Counted from the stretch's first letter, positions 1-9,152 are shown. The stretch is DNA of 64,000 nt from UKL13-2 sp043744255 (GCA_043744255.1 JAYTVA010000079.1:1-64000); one strand, 5' to 3'. The notes: generated from the letters alone by a model not told the origin. Numbers and translations are program-made.

Positions 1-306
1 AAAGCGATGACATCATTCGCGGCAGATAAACCATGTTGGACTGAACCGCCTGCGAGACGGTGGTGTGTGTTTGGGCGATAGGGGATTTGAACCCGTCCCC
101 GGTGCTTCCGACAAACTATAACCCAGCCCAGCGCCGTTGCACTCTGCGCAGATGACTTACATTGCTGGGTTGACCACTGCTGTGTCGCGGAATCGCGTAG
201 ATAGCGTACGCCACAGCGTCAGCCGCGCGCGTGACGCGCAACACGGCCAGAGACACCCGCGAGCGTGGTGCGAATTTCTTGCTTTGTTGGTATCGCCAAG
301 CAAGCC

Positions 307-797
307 TCACGGTGGCCCTCTGGCTTGGCCGACGCTGCTGCCCGGTGTTGGCAACCGAGCGCACCCCGCCAACGTTGCCACCACCTTGAGCACATTCGCC
401 TTGCAGCACGGACACAGCAGCGCATCGATCTTGGCCACCCGCGCCATGAACGCCTGCGCTGACGCTTGGGCTTGCCGGTTGGCGCTGGGCATCTGCAATG
501 CCAGCCTAGCCTCGGCCAGTTTGTCTGTCTTGCAGGCACTGGCCAGCACCCCGTAATGACGAATGCGCTTGATGCCCGTGGGCAGCACGTGCAGCAAGAA
601 GCGTCGGATGAATTCGCCACCCGCAAGACGCTCGATGCGCTTGCCCCTATGGTCGTCCGCTCTGACGGTAAAGACAATGTCGTGGGGCGTGATCGCTTTG
701 ACCCCTTGAGCTTCAGCAGCTACCCGACGGTTCCTCGTGCGTAGGCCATTGTCAGGTAGCTGCGCAACCTGACCTACCGAAGCTGATCCGCCAAACT
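307..797 (-). pseudogene. IS91-type transposase remnant (C-terminal part)
   Basis: The minus-strand reading frame holds the conserved C-terminal part of IS91-family rolling-circle transposases: the segment FIRRFLLHVLP followed by a RIRHYG motif and later a Cys-pair CPCC near the end. The N-terminal half, with the HUH and catalytic tyrosine region, is absent. Upstream the frame runs straight into a dispersed palindromic repeat (798-895), so the gene is broken there. The stretch just before the recognisable part (about 720-790) matches the family poorly and may carry a frameshift. It cannot transpose. The family call is fairly secure; the exact ends are not. Confidence 0.7.
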
Positions 798-895
798 TAG
801 CCGCTGTTGCGAAGAATCTCATCCGCATGAATTTAGGCGATGCCGCATTCAGCGCGATGAGATTCTTCACCCGAACAAGCCGGGTTTAGGATGAC
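798..895. repeat. Palindromic repeat family B, copy 1
   Basis: Inverted arms GAAGAATCTCATC (811-823) and GATGAGATTCTTC (856-868) flank a short loop. The outer parts (AGCCGCTG on the left, AGGATGAC on the right) also match copy 2 near 59.9 kb. No coding capacity. It truncates the IS91 remnant, so it either inserted there or formed the deletion endpoint. Confidence 0.75.
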
Positions 896-922
896 AAGTT
901 TTGTGAGTGCTGCATTGGTAGG

Positions 923-946
923 GTGGGCAAAGCGTAGCGTGCCCAC
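923..946. repeat. REP-like hairpin GTGGGCA/TGCCCAC
   Basis: A 7-bp perfect stem (923-929 with 940-946) encloses a 10-base loop. It lies 22 bp beyond the dnaE2 stop codon, where a transcript end is expected, but there is no U-tract. It could be a REP-like element or a weak terminator. Confidence 0.45.
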
Positions 947-967
947 GTTGCCGCCATCACACCGTCA

Positions 968-3900
968 CTAATGAAAATCCCGTGACGCCGTGGCCAGCGC
1001 GCCCAACAAACGCGTGTCGTCCACCAATTTCTCGGCAATCAAATGCACCACCGCGCCTTGTTTCTCCACGCGGCCGATCACGGTCATGAAGCGCGAGAAC
1101 ACGAGCGCCTTGCGTTGTGATGCGGCAATCGACGACCAGACCACGACGTTGACGTAACCGGTCTCGTCTTCCAAGGTGACAAACGTTGTGCCGTTGGCGG
1201 TTGCCGGGCGTTGCCGGCAGGTGACGATACCGGCCGCGCGCACGCGGCGGCCACTGACGGTGTTGTTGATGTCGGCCGCGCTGACGGCGCGTGCCTCCGT
1301 CAGTCGCCCTCGCAACAACGCTACCGGGTGCCGCCGTAGGGTGAGGCCGGTGGCGCGATAGTCTTCAAGAATGTCGCTCGCTTCCGTCGGTGCCAGCAAG
1401 CTCGGTTGTGCTGTTTCATCAGGTGATAAAAATAAGGCGGCGTCACGCTCGGTGCCGAGGGCCTGCCAGAGCGCTTCACGACGATGGCCGGCCAGCGATT
1501 GCAGCGCATCGGCGGCGGCAAGTGCGTTGAGGTCTTTGGCGTCGAGTCGCGCGCGGCGTTTTAGATCAGCGACATCGGTAAAGATGCTTTCTGCGCGCAC
1601 GATTTCGATGCGATCGGCGGCGTCCTGCGACAAACTGGCGACCATGCGGAGCCCCAAACGTAACGCGGGCGATGCCTCAAACGCCTCGCCAGTTCTAGGG
1701 TTTGGCGATTCCAACACGCAATCCCATGCACTCACCGTCACATCCACCGGCAGCACCACCACACCGCTGCGCTTCACATCTTGCACCAGTTGCGAAGGCG
1801 AATAAAAACCCAGCGGCTGCGAATTCAGTAGCCCGCAAGTGAACGCCGCCGGGTGATGACACTTCATCCACGCCGACACGTACACCAGTAGCGCAAAACT
1901 CGCGGCGTGCGATTCGGGAAATCCATATTCGCCGAAGCCCTGCATCTGCCGGTAGAGCTGCTCGGCGTATTCTGCGCTGTAGCCGCGCGCCAACATGCCG
2001 CCGATGAGCTGCGGACGAAACGGCTCGATCCCGCCTTTGCGCTTCCATGCGGCCATCGCGCGCCGCAGGCGATCCGCCTCGCCAGGTGTGAAGCCCGCCG
2101 CAATCACCGCCAACTGCATCACCTGCTCTTGAAAAATCGACACGCCGAGCGTGCGTTCGAGCACGTGCTTGACGGCCTCACTCGGGTAGACAACTTTCTC
2201 CTGACCGTTGCGCCGCTTTAGATATGGATGCACCATGCCGCCCTGAATCGGGCCGGGGCGCACGATGGCGACCTCGATGACGAGATCGTAAAAATTCTTC
2301 GGCTTTAGACGTGGCAGCATCGACATCTGCGCGCGCGACTCGATCTGAAAAACGCCGATGGTCTCAGCGCGCTGAATCATGCGATAGGTCGCGGCATCTT
2401 CGGCGGGAATGTCATGCACCGCCATCGCCGTCTTGTGAAAACAATTGAGCGCATCGAGGGTTTTACGAATCGCGGTCAACATGCCGAGCGCGAGAATATC
2501 GACCTTGATGAGCCCCAATTCATCGAGGTCGTCTTTGTCCCATTGAATCACGGTGCGATCTGGCATGGCCGCGTTTTCGACCGGCACCAGCCGCGTGAGG
2601 CGATCACGCGCGATCACGAAGCCGCCGGAGTGTTGCGACAAATGGCGCGGGAAGCCGACCAGCGTTTCGGTCAACGTCAGCAGGCGCTGCATCAGTGGTT
2701 GCGCGGGATCAAAACCTGCTTCGATCAAACGCTCGTCGGCAATTTTTTGCCCGTCCCACCAGACGATGGCGCGCGACAGCGCATCGAGCTGATCGAGCGA
2801 CAGGCCGAGCGCTTTGCCGACATCACGAATCGCGCCTTTGGGCCGGTACGTGGAAACGGCAGCCGTCAATGCGGTACGGTCGCGGCCATATTTTTGGTAC
2901 AGGTATTGAATGACCTCCTCGCGCCGCTCGTGCTCGAAATCAACGTCGATGTCGGGTGGCTCGTTACGCTCGCGCGAGATGAAGCGCTCGAACAACACTT
3001 GCATGCGCGCCGGATCGACCTCGGTGATGCCGAGGCAATAACACACCGCCGAGTTGGCCGCCGAGCCGCGCCCTTGGCACAAGATGCCTTGCCCTTTGGC
3101 AAATGCCACCACGTCGCAGATGGTCAAAAAAAACGCTTCGTATTGCAAGTCACCAATCACGCGTAATTCGTGTTCGATCAATTTGATGACCGATTCGGGA
3201 TGCGTTGCGCCATAGCGAATCGTCATGCCTTCATAAGTGAGCTGACGCAAGTGGCTCGCCGGGGTTGCCCCAGGCGGCACCACTTCGCGCGGATATTCGT
3301 AGCGCAATTCATCGAGCGAGAATTTGCAACGCGCGGCAACGTTCAGCGTCTCGGCGATCAGGCGAATCGGGTAGCGGCGCGCGGTTTGCGCGATCGGTTT
3401 GATGTGGCCTTCGCTATGCGCGAGCGCCGCCGTGCCCAGCTCGCTCACGGGTTGGTGCACGCGCGTGGCGGTGAGCACATCGTGCAACATTTTGCGACTG
3501 CGGTGATGCATGACGATGGGCTCACTCATGACCAGCGGGATGTGGGTAGCGGCCTCGATGGCTTCGAGTTGTTGCAAAGTATTGATGTCGTCTGCGCCGT
3601 AATCGAGTGCGGCACCCAGCCAGCAGGCGTTGTTGAAGCCGGTGCGCAAAGTGTTGAGGGTGGCGTGCAATTTTTCTGTGGGGTTTTTAGTAGGGGTTTT
3701 TGTACGTGCATCGAGCTTTGGGATGGCAATCGCCAAACATTCGGCGACCCCGTTTTCGATATCAGCACGTAGCAGTTGATAGCGACCTTTCACCGCGCGC
3801 CGCCGCGCATGGGTGATGAGCTCGCACAGGTTGCCGTAGCCTTCGCGCGTGGTGGCGAGCAAAATCAGCGTGGCAATTTCGGGCGCATCGTCGATGATGA

Positions 3901-4105
3901 AGCTGGCACCGATCAGCAACTTCAGGCCGCAGGCTTTCGCCGCCACATGCGCTCGCACCACACCCGCGACCGAGCACTCGTCGGTGATGGCAAGCGCGGA
4001 GTAGCGTTGCGCGTGCGCTTCCTCGACGATTTCTTCGGCGTGCGAGGCACCGCTGAGAAAAGTGAAGTTGGTGAGGCAATGGACGATGGCGAGGGAGGGG
4101 CGCAT
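968..4105 (-). CDS. dnaE2: Error-prone DNA polymerase ImuC/DnaE2
   Basis: Second-copy C-family polymerase alpha subunit (1045 aa) that does translesion synthesis in the ImuA-ImuB-ImuC mutasome. An N-terminal PHP domain (about residues 5-200) is followed by the polymerase core, with the catalytic PDIDVDF motif at residues 384-390 and a second acidic site in KVDILALG further on. A C-terminal OB-fold region (about 940-1000) ends the protein. The length fits DnaE2 and is shorter than replicative DnaE (about 1150). It is the last gene after imuA and imuB. A 280-bp spacer holding a palindromic repeat separates it from imuB, so it may be less tightly coupled than in other genomes. ATG start; the upstream SD is weak. 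Confidence 0.96.
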   Translation of the reverse strand: MRPSLAIVHCLTNFTFLSGASHAEEIVEEAHAQRYSALAITDECSVAGVVRAHVAAKACGLKLLIGASFIIDDAPEIATLILLATTREGYGNLCELITHARRRAVKGRYQLLRADIENGVAECLAIAIPKLDARTKTPTKNPTEKLHATLNTLRTGFNNACWLGAALDYGADDINTLQQLEAIEAATHIPLVMSEPIVMHHRSRKMLHDVLTATRVHQPVSELGTAALAHSEGHIKPIAQTARRYPIRLIAETLNVAARCKFSLDELRYEYPREVVPPGATPASHLRQLTYEGMTIRYGATHPESVIKLIEHELRVIGDLQYEAFFLTICDVVAFAKGQGILCQGRGSAANSAVCYCLGITEVDPARMQVLFERFISRERNEPPDIDVDFEHERREEVIQYLYQKYGRDRTALTAAVSTYRPKGAIRDVGKALGLSLDQLDALSRAIVWWDGQKIADERLIEAGFDPAQPLMQRLLTLTETLVGFPRHLSQHSGGFVIARDRLTRLVPVENAAMPDRTVIQWDKDDLDELGLIKVDILALGMLTAIRKTLDALNCFHKTAMAVHDIPAEDAATYRMIQRAETIGVFQIESRAQMSMLPRLKPKNFYDLVIEVAIVRPGPIQGGMVHPYLKRRNGQEKVVYPSEAVKHVLERTLGVSIFQEQVMQLAVIAAGFTPGEADRLRRAMAAWKRKGGIEPFRPQLIGGMLARGYSAEYAEQLYRQMQGFGEYGFPESHAASFALLVYVSAWMKCHHPAAFTCGLLNSQPLGFYSPSQLVQDVKRSGVVVLPVDVTVSAWDCVLESPNPRTGEAFEASPALRLGLRMVASLSQDAADRIEIVRAESIFTDVADLKRRARLDAKDLNALAAADALQSLAGHRREALWQALGTERDAALFLSPDETAQPSLLAPTEASDILEDYRATGLTLRRHPVALLRGRLTEARAVSAADINNTVSGRRVRAAGIVTCRQRPATANGTTFVTLEDETGYVNVVVWSSIAASQRKALVFSRFMTVIGRVEKQGAVVHLIAEKLVDDTRLLGALATASRDFH

Positions 4106-4165
4106 GGTGGTGTGAGGCCGTTACGGGATGAAAAGTTGAATGCCACGTGAAGCGTGGTCGTGCTC

Positions 4166-4337
4166 AACGCGCGGCACTTTCCCCTTTGAAAAAAGTGGGG
4201 TTTGCGGTGAATACTTTTTGGTACCGCCCAATCAAGCACCCGATGCAACAACATCACTTTTTGCGAAGGCAATCGTTGCATCCACGACCGAAAATCCCCC
4301 TCAATCCCCCTTTTGCAAAGGGGGAAGTGCCGCGCAT
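4166..4337. repeat. Palindromic repeat family A, copy 1 (imuB-dnaE2 spacer)
   Basis: Two inverted modules face each other: GCGCGGCAC with an imperfect C-run/G-run hairpin at 4169-4203, and AAATCCCCC with a matching hairpin ending in GTGCCGCGC at 4292-4334. The same modules occur at 16.1, 21.5 and 48.4 kb. The element fills most of the imuB-dnaE2 spacer and contains no plausible gene. Confidence 0.75.
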
Positions 4338-4385
4338 TGATCTCGACTTACGTGAATGTTTTCTATTGCCGCGCAGTCTTCTCCT

Positions 4386-5858
4386 TCATGCAAAAAAACC
4401 ATGCAAATACCAGCGCTTCCCCTGCCGAAAATCGCGGAACACCCAGCACACTTCCTGCTGCGGGTTGGTCGCGATAAAGTAGTCGCGCGCGACCGGCCGG
4501 CCATCCCACCAGCCGGTTTCAATTCGTTCGGGCCCGGCCAGCAAGGTGAGTGCGCCGTGATGTTGCGGGCAGTCGCCTACGGTTACCAGCGAGCGCGGTT
4601 CGCGCAAAAGCCAAGCGGGGCGCGGCTTTCCAGCCATTGCCGCGATATTTTTTGGCGCGCAGCCGAGCTGCCACGCGACCTCCGGGCGATGATCGTTACG
4701 CACTGCGATGTGATAAACATTGGCGTCACCCAAACGTGAAGCGAGGCGATCTAGTAGTCCGTTAGCTTTCTTGCCACCAGCCTCGCGGGTCGGTAGAAAA
4801 CTTTCGTTTTCTTCTTTGAATGGCTGCAGGGCATGCGCGGTCAACGACACTGCGACCGCTGGTGTGTCGAACGTAATGGCATCAAGGCGTTCGCGCACCA
4901 ACCGCAACCAATGGGCAGCATCACGGGTCGGCGCGCGGGTGGCGAAATCGAGATGCGTAAAACAATCGCGGCTATGTTTGAGCGAAATTCGCAGCGCGGT
5001 CACGCCTGCACCACGCGCACGCAAGAAACCTTCCATTTCGTTGAGCAGGTTAGTGATCGGTTGAATCAATCGCTCGCTATCGCCGATTTCAAACAGGAAA
5101 TCGAGGCCGCTGGCAAAATTTTCCGGCAGCACGAAGTGCGCACGCGGATCGGGCACCACACCCAGCGCACGGTCGAGGTCGTGCAACATGGCCTCACCGA
5201 AGCGTTTGCGCAAACCTTCGCGCGGCTGCTTGAGTAAATCCCGCACGCGCGTGAAGCCGAGCGTGGAAAGTGCACGCAACGTGTCATGCGGCCAGTAAAA
5301 CAGCGGCAGCGGAATGTCGGCGAGGCGCTCACGTAATTGCTGCTGGTGTTGGCACATGCGCACGCCTGTTTGATACTGCGTGGCGCGCGCCAGCAGTTGT
5401 GCGGCAAGCGCATTGGGCGCGATGCCGATAAGTGCGTGATAGCCGAGCGCGTGCACGCCGCGGCGAATACGTGCGGCGAGTTTGGCGATGCCGCCGAACA
5501 GCATGAGCGAGGTGGAAATTTCCATCACCACACCGGCATGATCGAGTTCGTTATCAATGGCTACGGCGGGCGTGAATTGCGCGAGCCACGCCGCGAGTTG
5601 TTGGAGGCATTGCTGTTCTTTGGTGCGCTCTCGCGACACGGCCACGAGCGTCGCATCCATTGCGCGCGCGCTAGCGAGAGTCATGCCGACGCTCAAGCCG
5701 ACTGCGCGCGCCGCCGCATTCACGGCGTGCAACACCGGTCGCGATTCGGGGCCGTCGGTGACGACCAGTGTGAGCGCATCAATCAGCGCGCCGCCGACGT
5801 TGGTGCGGTTGACGGCCTCTAGCGACAGGCGTGGAAAGATGAGTGCGATCCAGAGCAT
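4386..5858 (-). CDS. imuB: ImuB, Y-family polymerase-like mutasome hub
   Basis: 490-residue Y-family (DinB-like) protein. The N-terminus reads LWIALIFPRLSLEA where active Y-family enzymes carry an acidic catalytic motif, so the catalytic aspartate is missing, as is typical of ImuB. In studied members it works as the scaffold linking ImuA, DnaE2 and the beta clamp (DnaN is also in this window). The C-terminus ends in the usual RDFRQGKRWYLHGFF block. It starts 10 bp after the imuA stop codon, so the two are cotranscribed. I did not identify a clear clamp-binding motif by eye. Confidence 0.95.
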   Translation of the reverse strand: MLWIALIFPRLSLEAVNRTNVGGALIDALTLVVTDGPESRPVLHAVNAAARAVGLSVGMTLASARAMDATLVAVSRERTKEQQCLQQLAAWLAQFTPAVAIDNELDHAGVVMEISTSLMLFGGIAKLAARIRRGVHALGYHALIGIAPNALAAQLLARATQYQTGVRMCQHQQQLRERLADIPLPLFYWPHDTLRALSTLGFTRVRDLLKQPREGLRKRFGEAMLHDLDRALGVVPDPRAHFVLPENFASGLDFLFEIGDSERLIQPITNLLNEMEGFLRARGAGVTALRISLKHSRDCFTHLDFATRAPTRDAAHWLRLVRERLDAITFDTPAVAVSLTAHALQPFKEENESFLPTREAGGKKANGLLDRLASRLGDANVYHIAVRNDHRPEVAWQLGCAPKNIAAMAGKPRPAWLLREPRSLVTVGDCPQHHGALTLLAGPERIETGWWDGRPVARDYFIATNPQQEVCWVFRDFRQGKRWYLHGFFA

Positions 5859-5868
5859 CGACGGTCAC

Positions 5869-6651
5869 TCAGCGATCCATTTCAAACGAACGCGCGCGGA
5901 TGTTCGCGGGCATCGGTGCGCCCACGGGCTGCAACCACGCGGCGGCGGGAACAGCGCGTGGAATCTGGCGCGGCAGCCGGTGTGCTTGCAGGCATGGCAG
6001 CGTGCGGGTGTTGAGTTGCAACGATTTACCATGCGGCAGGCCGCGCCGTTTTATCAGCTGCAAGGTGATCTCGCCATGTGGTGCCGCATGCAAGGCAATG
6101 CGCAACTCGGCTGGCGAAGCGCGTTGCCCAGCCGCGAGTGGCCGCATCAGCACACACAGCGTGTTGTGCGTACGCGCCGCCTGCGAGAGCCTGCGCAGCG
6201 CGTAGTCGTGGGCGTGCCCATCGAGCCACGCGGTGACGATACCGATCGCGCCAGACAGCAGCGCCTGCTCGGTCGCCCACAAGGTATCGGCGACATTGGC
6301 GGTGTTGACGATGATGAGTTGCTTGAGATCGACGCCGCTTGCTGCCAACGCGGGCGCATAAGGAATCTGTGGTGGTAGAAATGGCGGCACCACCCACAGC
6401 ATGCCGTTGCCGCCATTCACGGCAGCGACCGATTGCAGCGCGCGATGCGCAGGCAACAACAGCGACACTTCGCCAATGCCGGTGTGATCGCACAACAACT
6501 CCACCAAGCCCGGACGCGGCCAACCGCCGCCCGCCAGCTCGCGATCAAGCGCGGCAAAGCCGGTGGGCACGATTTCTGAAGGCGGTGACGCCGCATCACC
6601 CACGCGAAAAATCGCGGGGTGATGCAGGACATCTTGAAGAGAGGCGGACAT
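5869..6651 (-). CDS. imuA: ImuA, RecA-like mutasome protein
   Basis: RecA/SulA-like protein (260 aa from the chosen start), first gene of the imuA-imuB-dnaE2 operon. It has the family's N-terminal LQDVLHHPAIFRVG segment and the glycine-rich AGGGWPRPGLVELL region where RecA-like proteins begin their ATPase core, but the P-loop is degenerate. The ATG at 6651 is preferred over an upstream in-frame ATG at 6699, because the longer version would translate through the LexA box. In other bacteria ImuA modulates mutasome access to DNA. SOS control is inferred from the operator just upstream. Confidence 0.93.
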   Translation of the reverse strand: MSASLQDVLHHPAIFRVGDAASPPSEIVPTGFAALDRELAGGGWPRPGLVELLCDHTGIGEVSLLLPAHRALQSVAAVNGGNGMLWVVPPFLPPQIPYAPALAASGVDLKQLIIVNTANVADTLWATEQALLSGAIGIVTAWLDGHAHDYALRRLSQAARTHNTLCVLMRPLAAGQRASPAELRIALHAAPHGEITLQLIKRRGLPHGKSLQLNTRTLPCLQAHRLPRQIPRAVPAAAWLQPVGAPMPANIRARSFEMDR

Positions 6652-6666
6652 GATGAAAACTCGAAA

Positions 6667-6682
6667 CTGTATATTTATACAG
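6667..6682 (-). promoter_or_regulatory. LexA (SOS) box of the imuA operon
   Basis: CTGTATATTTATACAG is a perfect match to the proteobacterial LexA consensus CTGT-N8-ACAG. It lies 15 bp upstream of the imuA ATG. A possible -35 (TTGCAA, 6694-6699) places the -10 inside the box, which would let LexA block RNA polymerase directly. Confidence 0.92.
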
Positions 6683-6846
6683 TTTATAGGTTTTTGCAAG
6701 CGATACCTCTATATGAATAAATAGCGCATAGGCTGCACCACGGCCATCGGCGCAAACCCCATTATCCACGCGGTGTTTCAGGTAACTAGCCGCTCCCGAG
6801 CCGAGCCGCTACATCGCGACCGCGCTTTTGCTTGAATGCCAAAAAG

Positions 6847-6874
6847 TGATGGCAAATATGCTAAAGTGCTATCA
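6847..6874. promoter_or_regulatory. Candidate FitA-type operator
   Basis: Inverted half-sites TGATGGCA (6847-6854) and TGCTATCA (6867-6874) are separated by exactly 12 bases, 28 bp before the antitoxin start. Half-site sequence and spacing resemble, from memory, the operator described for gonococcal FitAB, with the half-sites in everted order. Autorepression is inferred. Confidence 0.6.
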
Positions 6875-6902
6875 TTGATGTTATTTAGGCATGGTGAAAG
6901 CA

Positions 6903-7142
6903 ATGGCATCTGTCACAGTCCGGAAGCTGCCTGAGGAGACGCATCGCGCCCTGCGCGTGCGTGCGGCACAACATGGCGTGAGCACAGAGGCAGAAATCCG
7001 CGCGATCCTCGAAAACGCGGTGCGACCAGAAGGTCGGATCAAACTGGGCTCTCTGCTCGCCGACATCGGTCGTGAAGTCGGCGGGATTGAGCTTGAAATT
7101 GAACGTGATCGGACGCCCAGCGAGCCGATGAGGTTTGAATGA
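6903..7142 (+). CDS. FitA/VapB-type ribbon-helix-helix antitoxin
   Basis: 79-residue antitoxin of a type II pair. The N-terminus MASVTVRKLPEETHRALRVR is the ribbon-helix-helix DNA-binding fold of the FitA/StbC group, and the STEAEIRAIL segment is the second helix. The C-terminal third, rich in acidic residues, should wrap around the toxin. An in-frame ATG at 6891 would add four residues; 6903 is chosen because family members begin MASV. The toxin gene overlaps by four bases (ATGA). A palindrome just upstream is a likely self-regulatory site. Confidence 0.88.
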   Translation: MASVTVRKLPEETHRALRVRAAQHGVSTEAEIRAILENAVRPEGRIKLGSLLADIGREVGGIELEIERDRTPSEPMRFE

Positions 7143-7567
7143 TCCTACTGGACACCAATGTCATCTCAGAGCCGCTGAGAGCGTCTGCGGACAAGAACGT
7201 CCTGGCGTGGATTGATGCGCAAATTATCGAAACGCTGTACCTCTCGACCATTAGCCTTGCGGAACTGCGGTTTGGCATCGCCGTGTTGCCTGAGGGCAAA
7301 CGCCGCGATGCGCTTCGTTCAAGTCTTGAGCAGCGCGTGCTGCCGCTGTTCGCGGGTCGCATCTTGTCATTTGATGATGCCGCGTCGCAAGCGTATGCCA
7401 CGCTGCGTGCTGCCACTCGCGCAGCGGGTCAAGCGATTTCACCAGCAGACGGCTACATTGCTGCAATCGCCGCAACGCATGGGTTTGCCGTCGCTACTCG
7501 CGATCCCTCGCCGTTTGACGCGGCTGGCGTGGCCGTCATCAATCCTTGGCGAGCGCGTAGCGACTAG
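7139..7567 (+). CDS. FitB/VapC-type PIN-domain toxin
   Basis: 142-residue PIN-domain ribonuclease. Acidic metal ligands are visible in LLDTNVISE (N-terminal Asp), AELRFG (Glu) and SPADGYIAA (Asp), in the expected order. The length and the FitB-like start MILLDTNVISE fit the family. PIN toxins of this group cleave RNA; the target cannot be read from sequence. It is translationally coupled to the antitoxin through the ATGA overlap. All catalytic residues appear intact, so the pair is probably functional. Confidence 0.92.
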   Translation: MILLDTNVISEPLRASADKNVLAWIDAQIIETLYLSTISLAELRFGIAVLPEGKRRDALRSSLEQRVLPLFAGRILSFDDAASQAYATLRAATRAAGQAISPADGYIAAIAATHGFAVATRDPSPFDAAGVAVINPWRARSD

Positions 7568-7609
7568 GCGCGCATACAAGTTTCGTGAAAAACGACTAAG
7601 CAATCGCCC

Positions 7610-9094
7610 ATGAAAAACGACCAGCAAGAACTCGCGATGTTGATTCGCTCGCACTTCCCGGTGGTGATTGTTGAGACGCCAGAGGAGATTCGTTTTCTGC
7701 GACTGATCGAGCAGGTGGCGAATTTGGAATCGCATGCGCTACTGGTGTGGAGCGTGGTCAATGGGATTCGCCGCAATAACCGCACCGACCCGGTGGTGCA
7801 GACCAACGATTTTCTTGATGCGTTGAAGCATATTCACAAGACGCGCCAGAACGGCGTGTATGTGTTGCTCGATGCACAGCCGTTTCTCGATGACCCGATC
7901 AACGAGCGCTTGATTCGAGAAATCGCGCTCGATTACTACAACGTTAATCGCACCTTGATCTTTGTTGGCTCGGCCATAAAGTTGCCGCCCGATTTGCAGC
8001 GCACCAGCGTGACCTTTCGCTTGAGCCTGCCGGATCTGAACGAACTGGCGACGGTGATTAGCGAAGAGGCAACGTATTGGATGCAGCAAAACGAAGGCAA
8101 AAAACCGCGCGCAGAACCGGATGTGTTGCGCATGTTGAGCCAGCATTTGCTGGGCTTCACCAAGGATGACGCGCGGCGCGTGGTGCGGCAATGTATGGAG
8201 CGTGGCGGCGTCATCGACATGGAGTCGATTGCGCGCGTGATGCAACACAAGCACGCCTCGCTGGCCTCGGGCGGCATTCTCACGCTCTCGACCGACTTTG
8301 CGAAATTTGCTGAAGTCGGCGGCCAGCGCCATCTCAAAAAATGGTTGGAACGCCGTCGTCCCGCCTTCGTTGGCGAGCAGAGTGCGGCCAAGCTCGATCC
8401 GCCGAAAGGTGTGTTGTTACTCGGCGTGCAAGGCGGTGGCAAAAGTCTCGCCGCCAAAGCGATCGCAGGCTCGTGGGCGGCACCGCTGCTACGTCTTGAT
8501 GTGGGCGCGCTGTACAACAAATTTCACGGTGAGACCGAGCGCAACTTGCGCGAAGCGCTGACCACTGCCGAGGCGATGGCACCATGCGTGCTGTGGCTCG
8601 ATGAAATCGAGAAGGGATTGTCGGTCGGCAACGATGGCAGCGACGGCGGCGTTTCGCGGCGGGTGCTGGGCACGCTGCTGACGTGGATGAGTGACAAGAA
8701 AAGCCGCGTGTTCATGGTGGCCACTGCCAACGACATTTCGCGCTTGCCACCAGAGTTGATGCGCAAAGGCCGCTTCGACGAAATCTTCTTTGTGGATTTA
8801 CCAAGCGCCGACGTGCGCGAAGAAATTTTTCGCATTCACTTGGCGAAACGAGAACACGATATTGCCGCATTCGATCTGCCCGCACTCGCCACCGCAAGCG
8901 AAGGATTTTCCGGCGCGGAAATCGAGCAGGTGGTAGTCGCGGGGCTCTACGACGCGTTCGCGAACAAGCTGCCGCTATCCACCGCCATGTTGCAAAACGA
9001 AATTCGCAATACACGGCCGCTATCGGTCGTGCGCAGTGAAGAGGTCTGCGAGTTACGTGCCTGGGCGATGGAGCGTACGGTGATGGCGGATTGA
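7610..9094 (+). CDS. AAA+ ATPase, Ycf46-like
   Basis: 494-residue AAA+ protein with an N-terminal domain (about 1-230) of the kind found in cyanobacterial/plastid Ycf46, then a classical AAA module. Walker A is GVQGGGKSLAAK, Walker B is CVLWLDEIEK, and the second region of homology reads RKGRFDEIFFVDLP. There is no zinc-protease domain, so it is not FtsH. Family members have been linked to stress and carbon-related responses in cyanobacteria; the bacterial substrate is unknown. It starts 42 bp after the PIN toxin on the same strand. It sits between two toxin-antitoxin pairs, which may be chance. Confidence 0.85.
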   Translation: MKNDQQELAMLIRSHFPVVIVETPEEIRFLRLIEQVANLESHALLVWSVVNGIRRNNRTDPVVQTNDFLDALKHIHKTRQNGVYVLLDAQPFLDDPINERLIREIALDYYNVNRTLIFVGSAIKLPPDLQRTSVTFRLSLPDLNELATVISEEATYWMQQNEGKKPRAEPDVLRMLSQHLLGFTKDDARRVVRQCMERGGVIDMESIARVMQHKHASLASGGILTLSTDFAKFAEVGGQRHLKKWLERRRPAFVGEQSAAKLDPPKGVLLLGVQGGGKSLAAKAIAGSWAAPLLRLDVGALYNKFHGETERNLREALTTAEAMAPCVLWLDEIEKGLSVGNDGSDGGVSRRVLGTLLTWMSDKKSRVFMVATANDISRLPPELMRKGRFDEIFFVDLPSADVREEIFRIHLAKREHDIAAFDLPALATASEGFSGAEIEQVVVAGLYDAFANKLPLSTAMLQNEIRNTRPLSVVRSEEVCELRAWAMERTVMAD

Positions 9095-9126
9095 GGAATT
9101 CGCGATGTAAGCGCGTGATTGCGACA

Positions 9127-9143
9127 TATCGCAAATTGCGATA
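9127..9143. promoter_or_regulatory. Candidate HigA operator palindrome
   Basis: TATCGCAA-A-TTGCGATA is a perfect 17-bp palindrome ending 9 bp before the toxin ATG. This position is typical for autorepression by an HTH antitoxin of the HigA type. Binding is inferred from position and symmetry only. Confidence 0.65.
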
Positions 9144-9152
9144 CATTCTTCC

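Noticed and set aside
2414..3166. Long plus-strand open frame opposite dnaE2
   Set aside because: It mirrors the conserved dnaE2 codons on the other strand and shows no family motif. High GC makes such shadows common.
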